Source of the DNA: Dirofilaria immitis
Taxonomy: Eukaryota; Nematoda; Chromadorea; Rhabditida; Onchocercidae
DNA: 64,000 nucleotides
Direction of reading: 5' to 3'
Assembly (NCBI GenBank): GCA_024305405.1
Contig: JAKNDB010000014.1
Coordinates: 62,001 to 126,000, forward strand
Shown: one piece after another, positions 27,801 through 40,805 of the stretch
Layout of the letters: every line of letters starts with the position of its first letter
Position numbering within the stretch: position 1 is the first letter of the stretch
Translations under genes and position numbers: made by a program
Notes under the pieces: model-generated
Told to the model about the DNA's origin: nothing
The model's input: the letters and a program-made list of their open reading frames with translations, nothing else
Databases searched by the model: none

Positions 27801-30800
27801 TCAGAAATATGATTTTAAAAAGACCTTTAAAATAATCTTGAAATCGCCATTAGCATTCAATACGATTCATGCTTGAAAAAAGAAAGAAATTGGATGTGAA
27901 AAAGAAGATGATAATCGAATTAAAACAGCACTGATAAAGCAAACCACTTGATCGAATGCAGTTCGTAAGAAGGTAGTGACTTTGGCAGTACAAGAATTGC
28001 GCATTATAGCACGAAGCAACATTAGAGCACGTTGCAAATTATGACTTTTTGGCTAAAAATAGGTAATTTTATTCAGCAGCACTTATCATTATTTATCATT
28101 GAACTTTAAAAGCAAATTCTGCTAAATAAATTTAAGAAAATTCTTGAAATTTAATAAATGTACTTCATAATTATTGTCTTGATCGATAGTTGCCTCAGAA
28201 GACATGGCATAATCCATGCCAAGCTTGGACAACAAAGCTCTGGTAAGTGGTAGTTCTTCAGTTTCATTTGGATCAGGAGTGAGAAAACTGTTTATGCGAT
28301 AACAACACCATTCAAGAAATTCCTACAATTTAGATTATAAATTATTTGAAATTTTAAAACTTCTATTATGCAATAAAAATTTGTAAAAATAATATCAGCA
28401 ATAATGAACGACATATTATACTGAGTTTTACTCATTATTCAATTTGTCATCATAATAAGGCAAAGTAAAATTTTTTTGCCAATGAAAGTTAGGTAAACAC
28501 AGCTATCATATAGCGATGGTAAAAATCCATCTATGTGAAGAAAATATGAATGATAAATTTGAAAACATAATTGAAAAATTTGCGATTCTAACTTCCAGCT
28601 TTCCTTTTTTGCGTAAAATAAATCGAATAATTCATACACTGCGAACTCTAACACTTTTTCTGAATTCGGCAAATCTCGTGTTGAGATAATTGTTTCCAAT
28701 GTATTTTGCCATTTTTGCCTGAATTTTTAATTAGTCAAAAATTCATCTGATTTAAATAAATGGAAAATGTAAAAAAAAAATCGAATACAAACTACAAAAA
28801 TATAGGGTTTAACTTACATTCCAATTTGATCTGTTTGATCAAACAATCGTGTCAACAAGCACAACTGAAAAATGATGCATTCTTCGAAAACCATTTGAAC
28901 TGAATTTGCAGAAATCGTCCATATTGCCAAGTTGCTGAAACTATTCGCTAAGCACTGGTAAAACTTCAACATAATATATTTAAAAAAGCAAAAGAATAAT
29001 GGCAGAAAATAATGAACTTCCTGTCAACTTATGAATTTATATGAAATATAGAATTTAAAAGCAAAGCATTGAGCAAGACATTCAACTATCTATTTAATCT
29101 TTATAATGATTTCTCTCTCCCAAAGTTATGCATTTCCAAAACCAAATGATCAGTTTAAATTTAATTTTTTAAGGATTTAAAGAAAAACTATATCGATTTA
29201 TGCGCTCAAGAAAGTTACTTACTAAAGAATCTACAGAATTTTACTTGTAAAGGAAGTCGATAAAATCAATCATATCGGGAAGCAAAACATGCAAAGATTC
29301 ACATCGATCTCGTTCATCAACAGCGTTCAACTGACAATATTCACATAAACTTCGCCAAATATATATACGACCAGCTATCACATACAAATTTCTGTTAGAA
29401 CTGAAAATCCAGTCGTTTCTAATTTTGTTTCATTACTTTCATCCTTTTGTATAATAACTTGGCTACTGTAAATTTTATTTTCTACAAGTATTCTATTTCT
29501 TGAAGTATTTTTATTCTAGTAAATTGGTTACTTAAAACGTAAATTACAATGCAATTTAATGTAAAACAAGAATAACTTTTCAAATTGAAAATAATGAAAC
29601 TATTTTATTCAGAATAAAATCTCTGGCAGCCAATTAAATTACCATTAAGTATATTCAGTTTAATATAGCTTCCACCTATTTACTTACGTAATACGAATGC
29701 TATGCATCTATGCTAAAATATCATATTAACATCATTTAAGACGAACTCTTTTGCAGATCAGCCTATGACTCAAAATAAATGACAAAATTTAAAATAAAAA
29801 TAAAAACTTCGAAATACACCAATGATATATCGTTGCAATCTCACTGAATAATGTGAAACCGAAATAAAACCTGTGGCGCAGTTCGGTATAATTTCGTCGA
29901 TCAAGTATATCATAGCTTACTAAATTGGCACGTGGTGTCATATTTGCTATGACTGACTCTTGCTGTGCCGCACTGCATAATTTACGCAGATTCACTAACA
30001 TTTCCGTAGTTCGTGCATTTCCTATTTCTCGTTGGTAATTTTTGAGAAATATCATCAAAGCCTGCAAAAAATGTAGATCAGAAAAAGTGAATAAATTATG
30101 GAATACACGTATTACATTTTCAATTTATTTTACTTATTTATGCAAATATTACAAATTAATTGCGTACCAAAACTACGGTTAAAGCGATAAACACAAAAAA
30201 GTATTACTAGACGAAAAAGGGATAATTCTTTCCTAAAATTCTATCATTAAAAGCGTGACAGAATTAAGAAAATTTTAATCAGAAAAAGTTGATACAATAA
30301 GTTATAGAATACCATTCTAGTGAAAGAACAAAATATAAGTCAGAAACAGAAGAGAACGAGATTCTAGAAAAACTATCTGTTTACCTGTTGGCTTGTCTCT
30401 GAATCAGAAAGAAAATCCAGATGTTGTAAAAGATTAAGCAGTGGCATTGTATCGTTTCCAGCCCAGCTAACAATCATTCGTTCAGCTATTTTCCGTAACA
30501 CTGCTGAAATCTTGTCTCTTAAATTTATAAGGGTAAAAGCATGAAGAAGAGAAGTATCTTCGAAGCATGTGAATTATAGAGCGTAAAATAAACATAGTTA
30601 ATGAGGAAATTTATTAATATGATTAGGAAAAGGAATTGAAGACGTTAAGTTTGAAAATCGTTATAAGTGAATAAAAAACTACCATCGTCGCTCGTAAACG
30701 CAGCTTTAAGTAGCTGCATTCGTTGCTGAACAGTGAATGAACGCACATGTAAATTGCAAGCAATTCGACTAAAAGCAAGGCGGCGAACATTGCTATCACT

Positions 30801-32764
30801 TTCCATCAGAATCACCGAAATAAATGTTGAAATATCGCTTTCAGAAAGAGCGGTACACAACGAACTGCTTCTGCACGTACATCACGTGAAATATCATTCA
30901 GAGCGTTCACGATGTCTGGGAATAAATTTAAGTAAAAATTAAAATTTGCAATGAAAAAATCCTTTAGAAAAATGAAATAAAATTAATTTTGCAAAGATAC
31001 CACGGGAAACAAAATACTATTAGGAAATCATATTTTCTGCTCAAACTGCAAATGTTTGGAAAAAAATTTTAGAAACCTCTATTGCTTAAATAAACATATT
31101 GTCAAGATGATTTATATTTGTATCCAATAGTAATTTTTCAGATGTAATTTCTTCATATTATCCAGTTCCCAATCATATTGTTTCTATTCCATGTATCATT
31201 TCCTTTTTGCAAACACCGCACTCTAATTTTTAGATTCTATTCAAATTTTAGTAAATGATTTATTTGATTTCTACAATTATCCTAATTGCCTTCAACGTAT
31301 CAAATAGAAGAAATATGAGTTACACTTGGCGCAATCAAATCCATTCACATCATTTTTTCATTAATTCTGCATAAAACAGAAAATGAACGAATCACTTCGG
31401 CTCGCACAAATGGATTCTGAAATTTTTATGAAAAATGTGAACTTTATATACCAAAATTTTTTGAATTAATTAATTCGTAAAACTCATAACATCTGTCGGC
31501 AAAGCTTAATTTGCTTAACTATAATATATAATATAATATATAATTACTATTTTCTTTGTCTCCTGAAAAAATTTTACCTTATCATATAATCTTCCCTGTA
31601 AAATTTTGATCAGACAATCCATCACTTCTACAGGCAAACTTTTCTTCTTCCCTACAATCCGTTGGTTCATAATCTGCTTCTATTTCTTCAGTACTTTGAA
31701 ATATTGATGTTATCAGCCAACAACATCGATACCGTGAGATATCATAGACAGAGAACTGGATCTGAAATAATATTAAATGAACAACTGATGCTAAGTCAAA
31801 ACTCCATGACCTTACCCTAAAAAAGGCTTTTCCTATTATTGACCAAACCTTTCATAATTATATGTCATTAGTAAAGATCATTCAAAAACGTTTTTGAATT
31901 GGCCAGAATCATTTTCCTAGTATGCAAATGCAAATACTGGAAGCAATCTAATATAAGCTCATCCCACAGTTTATTAGCCTAAGCTGCGTGTAATTACTTG
32001 AGTTACTCATATTTTACATACTATGGAGAAATAGTATTCTTACATTTTTGATATGCTGGAAGAGAAGAGTGAAAAGTGGAGGAAGAGCTGTATTTTCCAA
32101 CAACAATCTTAAACTGCATTTCACAAAAACGAAAGACATCGATCTGCACTTTTGTCGGTTTGAGGCTGGCCAGTGAAATACCAAAAACACGATTCTATTT
32201 CACTCAATAGAGCATTTGTTTCCGATTCCTCCTAAATAATTCCCTCAAAAGTTTATAAAAATTTTTCCAAAAAAAGTGAACACATCGAAAAAAATCGATT
32301 CGAAATTGAATTTCCTTCAAATAAATGTAGGAATAATATATCATGAAATCTTCTGCAAATTTTTACCTTTACGTATACTTAGATCAAAGTAAAACTTGAA
32401 ACGATAAACACAAATTTTATTTAATTAATTGAAAAGAAAACGCACTTAATGGTTAAAGTACAATTATAAAATTATTACTAGATTTCAATAAATTATTACA
32501 TTGTTTATCCTTCAACATCTTTGTTCTTTTCTGGAGATATACGACTATTCAATAATGTCAAAATTGTTTCACCTTCTCAAAGAAAAAAATCATCCGGCAT
32601 AAAATCAAGTAAATCCTTGCCTTACGAAATGTTTCACAAAACTTCTCGACACAATCGTTCATTTCCTCGTTATCGTTTTTCCCACGAACTATAGATAGGA
32701 ATTCTCGAATGAGAGGAAATTTCATAATTTCATCGCATGATAGTTCCTTCTTCGATAAGTTCAT
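24836..32764 (-). CDS. capg-1: condensin complex subunit 3 / CAP-G
   Basis: Non-SMC HEAT-repeat subunit of condensin I, needed for mitotic chromosome compaction and segregation (family knowledge). Eighteen exons in coding order: 32764-32621, 32231-32044, 31761-31578, 31416-31324, 30915-30683, 30503-30385, 30061-29871, 29391-29245, 28934-28818, 28718-28499, 28322-28164, 28052-27945, 27565-27416, 27258-27112, 26790-26586, 26229-26052, 25617-25456, 25027-24836. After frame repair this is exactly 980 codons, close to the ~1,000-residue family size. Diagnostic stretches: SNVRRLAFSRIACNLH and TVQQRMQLLKAAF (HEAT repeats, ~230-280), ERMIVSWAGNDTMPLLNLL, WRSLCEYCQLN, and the Cnd3-type C-terminal half from about residue 450. 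Five exons contain one single-base frame break (near 32127, 31651, 31355, 30855, 26658). Exon 1 best joins exon 2 through a GC donor at 32620. The last exon could splice at 24909 instead of ending at 24836. Condensin is essential, so the breaks are more likely sequence errors than gene decay. Confidence 0.92.
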
Positions 32765-35416
32765 TCTAACTGAATAACTTCATTACTTAATTTATCCAAT
32801 TAAAGAATAACTCGAGATATCACACCTCCTAGAATGTCTCAATAATAGATTTGAAAAAGACGTGAAGAGAAACTGACAAATGGAAATTCATCATAAAAAT
32901 AGGCATAGGAATCGAACGTGCATAACATGATATAACTCGCATCACTTCATACATCTTCAATGTACAAATGCGGAGATAGTTCATTCATGTTTGTTATATT
33001 TGGCATACTAATATTTCATTGTATAATGGCACCGAATTATGCAGATCTGTCACAGTATTCACTATGTTACAAACATGACATTAATAATATCGATAGTGAT
33101 TCTTCTCATTTGGATATCTGATTACTCTGGTACGCTTTAGATGATTAAGGCTGATTGTTGAAATTACCATACCTTAATATTAGCATACTAGTGTTTAGCT
33201 TACATATGCTCGTACTGTTTCTAATTCATTTCATTTCTAACAGCATTTTCGGTCAAAGTTTGTTTTGTATCCTATGAGTATACAATTTATCGAGGCCCAT
33301 TAATTTTTTGAAATTCATAAATGGTCATTTGTAAACCTTCTGAAGATATTTTTTCCAAATGTAAATGCTTAAGTGCATTTGAGGCGAATAGCTCAATCGG
33401 TTGGAAATACAGAGACTTATTAAAGAAGTTTCTTCAAATTTTTCTCAAATGTAAATTATTAAAACTATGCTAATAATTCTTTGATAAAAATAATATTTTG
33501 CTTATAACGCTTTCATAATAATCCTATCTCATCTCATGAAATAGATTATGATATAAATTTTAAGATATTATGAAGATAGATTTAAAATTTTGAATATCAA
33601 TGATATTTTTATAAAGAATTGTAGAGCCGAGATTTTCCTAAGAAATTATCAATACAATCTTCAGTTAAGTTCAAAGAAAAAGCCATTAAATTTCATAAGT
33701 CCTTATTGGAGTGAATGCAAATTAAAGTTTCGCTGTTGTTTGATTTTGTTGCTGGAATAAGCTAATCAACGGAATTCAATCATTCGAAAGTAGCATAAAG
33801 GTTGACAAACGGCATATATGCCGAATCTGTAAATTTTATGAATAAAGATGTCACTGACAATCATGAAAGTTAAAACAGATTCTTTTTCTAAATTTTAGAG
33901 AAAAGTACGATTGAGGTGGAAATGGCTGTACTATATGGAAATAATTTTCCTTAAGAAACTATGTAAATAGAAGGAAACTGTATTGTTCCAGTTCTGATAA
34001 TATAACTATTACTATGTATACTATTGATATGAAATGTTTCATTATCAGTATGACCATTACCGCTGTTCACCACACTTAAAATATTTGGAAAATTCAAAAA
34101 TGCCACTGGCAATAACAGGCATGAAACTTATTAACCAACTGTAATGAATAAAAAGGCTAACGATCTCTTTGATATCAATGTATAGGATGAATGTTTTCAA
34201 ACACAGTTAGCTTTAGCTTAAGTTCCAAAAGTATGCAAAATGTTGTCAACTACGTCTATGTTATGAAGAAATTTATCGAAAATTACAATTGATCAAATCG
34301 TAAAATAATTACACAGATATCACGTTTTTCTTTTCAGTGATCGTAAAAGCTATTTGATATTTCAAACTTCATATAACTCCAAATTTTCAATGTATCTTAA
34401 AAATTTTGAAATGTAACATATATATGAAACAACGACGACCAATTTATAAAACAAACATACTGCAGTAAGTAAATATCAATAAATTGAAAATTGTGAGGAA
34501 ATTACAAGCACGGAATACCACAATGGTAAATTGATTTATCTGGAAATTTTTAAAACAAATTCATTTGAATCAATTGATCAAACATGATAATGTGTAGTAA
34601 TTTTATTAACTGAGTAATAATAATTCTGAATTTTATTCACTGATATAAAATTTTCCATTTCTCAATGCTTTACCTTTAAAATTAATGGACGGTCATATAC
34701 AGCAGTATGATATTGTTGATGATGCTATGAGGTAAACTCCAAGCAATCAAACAACATCCTTCTAAACAATCCATAATAGAAAGTGGGAAACCAAAACAAA
34801 AACAAATTCTTGAGAATCTTTTTTCCATGTCTAATTGTGATAATAATTATAAACAAAATCCGCACGAGACAAAGATATCCCAATACATCATACAGTACTA
34901 AAACCACTGATACCATCTCAGTCTGAATGCAAAAATTTTAGCAAATTTGAAAAGAAATTATGCAGTTTTTATTTGGTGCTAGATTTTCATGAAGGATAAA
35001 TTGAAGATGAAGATTCTCATCAAGATGCGAAATAAAAGGAATGAATAAAATTAGTTGAAAAATAACGAAGATTTCGGATTTCATCAAAATAAGATAAATA
35101 GTTAAATTAAATAATCTGCTAATAACGTTGAGAGTTACTTAAATATTTTATAAGCATTCCTAATTGGATATTCAGCTATCTTACATTCCTTTGATTGAAA
35201 ATTTCGCAAATTCGATAATGGTGATCGACAGTGCTGTCCAATAGTTGGAATCTGTATTATTCATATTATCCGAATTCTGAAGCACATTGGAAAACGACTT
35301 ATTTAGTAAATGAGAAAATATATGAGCAAATAAGTATTAATTAGGAAGTTATTTCGCAAGTCTTAAAATTTGTTGGCCTTCATTTCATTTCGTTGTTTCT
35401 TCCTTTAAAATACCAT

Positions 35417-35508
35417 TTAAGCATCATCTTGCACAGCCATGGATGAAGAAGGACCAACAGATGAATTTGACGGACGATAAACATCTGATTCTGCTCTATT
35501 TTTGTTTT
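35417..35508 (-). CDS. candidate orphan terminal exon
   Basis: On the minus strand, after a weak AATAAG acceptor, an open stretch encodes about 29 residues. It includes NRAESDVYRPSNSSVG, then PSSSMAVQDDA and a TAA stop. It is richer in G+C and Ser/Pro/Asp than the surrounding DNA, as expected of a protein C-terminus. No upstream exon could be joined with confidence. It could be a chance frame or part of an undetected minus-strand gene shared with the exon near 36.1 kb. Confidence 0.22.
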
Positions 35509-36023
35509 CTTATTAAACTTTAACTAGAAAGCTAAATATTAGAAAATGTAATGAAGTCTGTGTTAAAACTTTAAACAGTGCAAAAATTATATTTGAAAAA
35601 GTTATTATTGAGAAATAAAAATTACTACTACATCAAGATAAAATTGTATCAGTAATAATAAATTCAATAATATATATATTGAATTTGTATCAAGAATATT
35701 AAATTTCGCTAGACTAATTAATAATGAGTCATCGCATAATGTAAATAAATGTAATGAATCATGTAACAAATCTCACATTCCTTAAGGTTTTTTTATTTTT
35801 TAATGCGTTTTTTATGCGTCGGCTTGTTATCTTGATCCAATTAAATTCACATCCTTTCTTTTATGATTAAAAACTATTTCACACATACAAAACCCTTTAT
35901 TTTAAAACTAATCTTGTTACAATTTTTATACTCTAATCAAATCTCTTATAATTTTTTCTATTATTTTAAAGAATATCTGTTGTAATATTTGTTGTAAACC
36001 ACCTCTAATAAATATGCTTTTTA

Positions 36024-36093
36024 TTAAACAAACAGAATAAACATCTCTTCTCGATCTAGTAGACGCCCGTTGTATTTCGGCTGCCCGCTAAAC
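36024..36093 (-). CDS. candidate orphan terminal exon with poly(A) signal
   Basis: A minus-strand segment preceded by TTCGTAG reads FSGQPKYNGRLLDREEMFILFV and then TAA. The stop overlaps an AATAAA hexamer. Local G+C is clearly above background. No protein family is recognised and no convincing upstream exon was joined; a segment at 36480-36540 on the same strand is a possible partner. Confidence 0.22.
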
Positions 36094-36950
36094 CTACGAA
36101 GGAAACTTTTCCAATAAAACCCCTCTTTTTCTAAAAATCCTCAATGATAAGAACAATAAAATTGAAATCATAGCATATAATACGAGAGGAAAGAAATGTC
36201 AGTGGCTTGTTTGTATCGATACAGATTAGTCAAAATGCTTAAAACCATAGATCGAAACTTGAAATTCCAATTGCTCGAGCCAAATCATATGACATGACTT
36301 AGGAGAAAGATGATGGCTCAAATTTTTAAACATTAACGAAAACTTTTATTAGTAAATAATAAGTCAAGATGGGAAATTAAGAAGGGAATCCATACTAGTT
36401 ACTACTCTTTAACGGCCCTATTTTTTATTTTCAAAAATTAAAGCTCAAGAAAAATTTAAACTTTTCGAGATTCTCTGCTTTGTCTTCAAATGGTTATCCA
36501 TTACAGATTGCTGTGTGCGCTGGCACATTAACTTCCAGTACGAAAATCCATTTTTTAAAAATATAAATTAACAGTTTTAGAAAATTGAAAAATTGGAAAT
36601 AATATCACAATGAATAATCATGGATGTTTCTGTACTACCTTTAAGGATAAGGATTTTTGTCACATAAAAGCGATGCAAAATTAATATGTAAGCAGTGATG
36701 AAAGTAATATGCTTAAGCTAGTTTGCAAAAGAATTAGCTTGGAAAAGTCTTTTCGACTTCCCTTAGATATGGGAGTGGGAATCTAAATTAAGATAAGAAA
36801 TGAGAAGGAGGTTAGTAATCCAAAATGCCGGAAACATAATTAATATCTATCATTGTTCAGATTACATTTAAGAAAATAAGGATTTCTTTAGACTTGCTTG
36901 CTTTCTATTTTTGAGAAACAAATAAAATTAATTATCCATTTTATTAAGGC

Positions 36951-37139
36951 AGATATTATTTATACACTGAAATCCTATTTTATCAAAGACTGAATTAGAA
37001 AAATGGCAGATTTGATAAGTGTATGGGAACTTTGACCTTCAAATACTTTTTTGTCAATATCGCAATTTATCTTATCACATCTGCCATTTTTCTAATTCAG
37101 TCTTTGATAAAATGGGATTTCAGTGCATAAATAACATCT
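36951..37139. repeat. foldback (inverted-repeat) element, 69-bp arms
   Basis: The left arm 36951-37019 is the reverse complement of 37071-37139, with four mismatches in 69 bp and no gaps. A 51-bp unique spacer separates the arms. The arms start AGATATTATTTATACACTG and contain no ORF. The structure fits a small non-autonomous inverted-repeat transposable element (MITE/foldback type) or a long hairpin RNA source. It sits about 0.6 kb upstream of the LIN-52 start. Target-site duplications were not evident. Confidence 0.9.
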
Positions 37140-37699
37140 ACCCCACTAACATCATCATTTTCACCTAGGCCGTTATGATACGTTGTTTCCCGTCTGAATG
37201 GCACAATAATTATTGGTCATGACTGTAGTTTATTTTTTTCAAAATGTATCACTTTATTGATTCCTTTACTTAGTTCTCATCTTTTCTGCATTTTTATAGC
37301 TCGACTCCTCTTCTAACTTCGTCCTCCTTCCAATCTTTCATCAATATTTTTATTATCTAATTTGCCAACAACAAATGTTTTGCAATTGTTTTACATTCGA
37401 TACCAACAGATCATTGTGGACACATACTGTCCTCATTCAGGAAACTTTACAATTTGTGTTCGAAAATTCAGGGCCGAGGTATAAAAACTAAACCGGACGA
37501 AATGTAATCCGTGTTGAATAATTACGTTGGGACTGCCCAAAGTTTTACGTAAAATTTAGTATGTTATTGCCGGCTATGTTTAAGATTTTTCATGTAAGAT
37601 TTGAGGCATCGTTAATGTCAAAGTATTACTTAAGCACACTTCGATTTTAAAATTCCTTTGCTTAATTTCCATTTTATTGAATCATTTCGACAACATTAA

Positions 37700-37721
37700 T
37701 TTTTTTTTTTTTTTTGAGAAA
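37700..37721 (+). other. possible trans-splice acceptor upstream of lin-52
   Basis: A run of 16 T followed by GAG, then AAA and the LIN-52 ATG. A strong pyrimidine tract ending in AG three bases before the start codon is what a spliced-leader acceptor looks like in nematodes. No spliced leader can be seen from genomic DNA alone. Confidence 0.35.
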
Positions 37722-38825
37722 ATGGATGATAGTCCGGCCGCCGAGAAAGCAAAAACACAAATCTTGTTTGCAATGAAAATATCGCTCATCGGAAATCACC
37801 CGAACTTTTTCCTGAGAATGTGCCTGGTGCATGGGATATGAATAGAACATTAACTGTAAGTTTTATTTATGGTTATTCGCTATCAGTTAGTTATCAACTT
37901 GTCTACAGTGGTTTCTAGACAATTCAGGGATATTGATTTCAAAAGTACTTTAACACTTGAATGTTGAAGTGCTTCATATCCATGAATTTTCTAGCTGCTC
38001 AAATATTTCATATCACTTCTTTAATCTAGTCGAACAACTCTTTTTATTTTTACTTTCTCCAATCTTTCAGTGACTGATATCTCGCATTTTTGGAGTACTG
38101 GTCGTGAATTTACATTATGCTTTATTTTCGAAATTTTTATCGTCATATTCGCAAATTATTGCTATGTAGGACTTTTAGATGTCATGAAACATCGTTTTAT
38201 CAGAATATTATTGGACTATGCTATTTTTATTTTTTCAGGCAGCAGCTGGTGATTTTAGATCAAATCGTTTTCGAACTGAGTTAGATACACAGGATGTACG
38301 TCTTGTGAACGGTAGGCATGCTTTGACAATATTTATTCGAAATAATATTAGAAATGTCGTATAATTTAAATATTATTTCAGTTTTAAAAGTCATTTATTA
38401 AAAAATTTCTTACTAATCTCAAAAATCAATAATTTCGAAAATTCACTTGCAAATTTTAAAACTAATACGATTTGAATTGTTGCATTGCTATGATATTGTT
38501 TTTGTAGAACTTGGACAGTTTAGTGCCGATCAGTTAATGGAATACGTTAGAAGTTTGCAGAATTCAGCTTATACCTTAGGAATCGAGGAAGGTTATTTTT
38601 GCTTCGTGTTTTATTAATTTATGATACTTAAGTTATGTAATTTCTGTTAAAAATACCTTCTGCTATAGCCTGTTTCAGCCTAAATACTTTGAATTTGTTG
38701 TTTGGGTGGTTTAAAAATATTTAAAACTTTTATAAATAAATATTTTAGCGAAACAGTTTTCAAAGGGAAAATTTTACGAATATTCGAAAAGCGATCAGAG
38801 GGATTACAGAGATGATAAATACTAA
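37722..38825 (+). CDS. lin-52: LIN-52 homolog (DREAM / MuvB complex subunit)
   Basis: Small scaffold subunit of the MuvB core, which with pocket protein and E2F-DP forms the DREAM transcriptional repressor (family knowledge). Four exons: 37722-37855, 38239-38311, 38508-38591, 38749-38825, phases 0, 1 and 1. They total 123 codons once one A is added to the run 37776-37779; human LIN52 has about 116 residues. Conserved blocks: RKSPELFPENVPG in the N-terminal half, matching the family's SPxLWPExxPG with its Ser-Pro site, and ELGQFSADQLMEYV followed by LQNSAYTLGIEEAKQFSKGK, matching the C-terminal MuvB-binding helices. The vertebrate LxSxExL pocket-protein motif is not obvious upstream of the Ser-Pro. 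A T16 tract lies just before the ATG and an AATAAA 57 bases after the stop. Confident identification despite the short exons. Confidence 0.9.
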
Positions 38826-40805
38826 ATGCTCACTTTTTGCTGCAATTTAATCTTAAGATGCACATATTTATGTGTTTGCTAAATAAACTGTTCATTTTTA
38901 AATTATGAGTTAGCACCAAAAATACTTTCACAAGCCTTCTAACTGAGAAAAAATTGTGAGGAATGGCTAATTACACTTAATCTCAGATTTTAAAGAAACA
39001 AATATTCAGCTATATACTACGTCGCCATGTTGTAATGTAAATAGGATGTTAAAATCAAAGTAGAAAGTTTTTTATTATAGTTTTATATAAAAGATTTATT
39101 TTTGAATAGACTTTTTCAAATAAAGTGGAACAAATTTTCTCATTCTTTTTGAGGTTTTACATTAATGTTGATCTTTACTCTTTCATAAATATAAGCAATT
39201 ATTTGTATTGTACACCGATGTATTCTTAATGATTTCTATTTAAAAAGAAGTAAAAAATACATTTAATTCGCTTAAATTGTACAGTCAGTATACAGCAGTG
39301 GATAGCTATTTTTATGGTATGGTCTGAAATGAAATAGTCTGAAATTTTTTTATAGTCAACAAATGTTAATGTTAATACTTTCTACACCGTGGGTATCTCT
39401 TCAGAGGATTGGCCTTAGAAGAGGAGGGCATACAAAATACGATTGATATTATGCGAGACTTAATTAAGATATTTAATGCATTTTTTTCGATTATTCCCTG
39501 TTAATCTAAATAGGAAATGAAAACTTCACCTTCTAGATTGATTTTAATTATAAACTCATTAGTAGCTGCTTGAACATAAATGTTTTACCAAATTGAATAT
39601 TGATGGCTATGCAATTTGAAATTTGTTCATTACGTTTTAATCATATTTATTGTTTATCATCTGTCCCAGTTTATTTCAAATCTGCAGAAAGTCGTAAAAC
39701 CAAGTCCGATATAAGAATCTTAAGTTTGTAACTTCCATCTATTACCAAGAGTGATGAAATATTTGTGAGCTAAAACAATATCGTAGCCGTAGTTTATTTA
39801 AAGCTAGATCAGAGAAAAAAGAAAACAAGTAAGTTGACTATTAGTCATTTTCCTCAATAATCTCATAACTTCTTTCTCATTTTCTTTGTCTCATTTCTTT
39901 ATCGGTTTCCTCATTCTTCTTTTCATTTTCTCCTTTATTATTTTCATCTTTTAATTTTCCTACTTTCTTGAAATCCTGGTTTTGCTTCTATTTTATCGTT
40001 TAATTAACTTTAGCAAATTAAGCGCAATATTTTGGAATTTTTTCATCAGTTCTTTTCTCTTTTTTTTTTAAATTTATGAAAAAAATGAAAATTTCATAAA
40101 TTTTATGACAACGCATGTCCATAAGATTAACTTATGCTATGAAATAATCTTATTTGCCAATTATTATCGACTCCAGCACGTACTACGTAATCACTATTGA
40201 GGATTTGATTTTTAAATTTTCAAGGATTCTTCCCAAGCACTTTTTTTTTCGAGGGAAAAAATTGATCTGAACGTAGAGAAAAGGAAATATTTACCATATC
40301 ATTTAGTTTGCTGATCAAGTTAGAATTCAAGGACCTTTTAATTTGATGAAAACATGCAGATAATTTAGAGATAAGTGGTGCTCTTTCTCAATATCACAAC
40401 AAATGATGCTGTTTTCATAAACACTGAAACAATTTCATAAGCATGAAGTTGGTTATTTTGTTCAAATTTTCTAATAAATTAATTAAAATAATAAAAGCGA
40501 ATAATCTTTGTATTTTAGAGAAACTATCAAAAGATAAATTCAATTATAGTACATTTAATCATTTCTTCTTATTTTTGATTTAATACTAATTAGTAAATGA
40601 TAAGTTTTTTGTCGTAAAGTAATTTCGAAAATTTCCGTCATAAAGTTCAATAAAACTTCTTTTTTTAGAAAGAAATTCATTTCGAACGATGGTGTCAAAA
40701 ACTTGGAATTGGATAGATTAATAGTTATAAAAAAGAAACACTTTATAAAATGATGTAAAATCAAAAGTATGGTCCGAAAATGCAACTTATTATAAAGATA
40801 AGGTA
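38826..40805. other. convergent intergenic region
   Basis: Lies between the tail of LIN-52 (plus) and the tail of the BTB gene (minus). Apart from the LIN-52 poly(A) signal, nothing coding or repetitive is supported. Confidence 0.5.
38882..38887 (+). terminator. poly(A) signal of lin-52
   Basis: A canonical AATAAA hexamer 57 bases downstream of the LIN-52 TAA stop on the same strand, consistent with a short 3' UTR typical of nematodes. Confidence 0.6.

Larger units (their letters stand above)
32765..37721. other. divergent intergenic region between capg-1 and lin-52
   Basis: A 5-kb gap between two genes transcribed away from each other; it should hold both promoters. It also carries a foldback element (36951-37139) and two stretches with exon-like composition on the minus strand (35417-35508 and 36024-36093), listed separately. 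No full gene could be assembled. Confidence 0.45.

Noticed and set aside
33380..33420. tRNA-like D-arm pattern (TAGCTCAATCGGTTGG)
   Set aside because: No matching acceptor stem, anticodon arm or GGTTCGAATCC-type B box follows.
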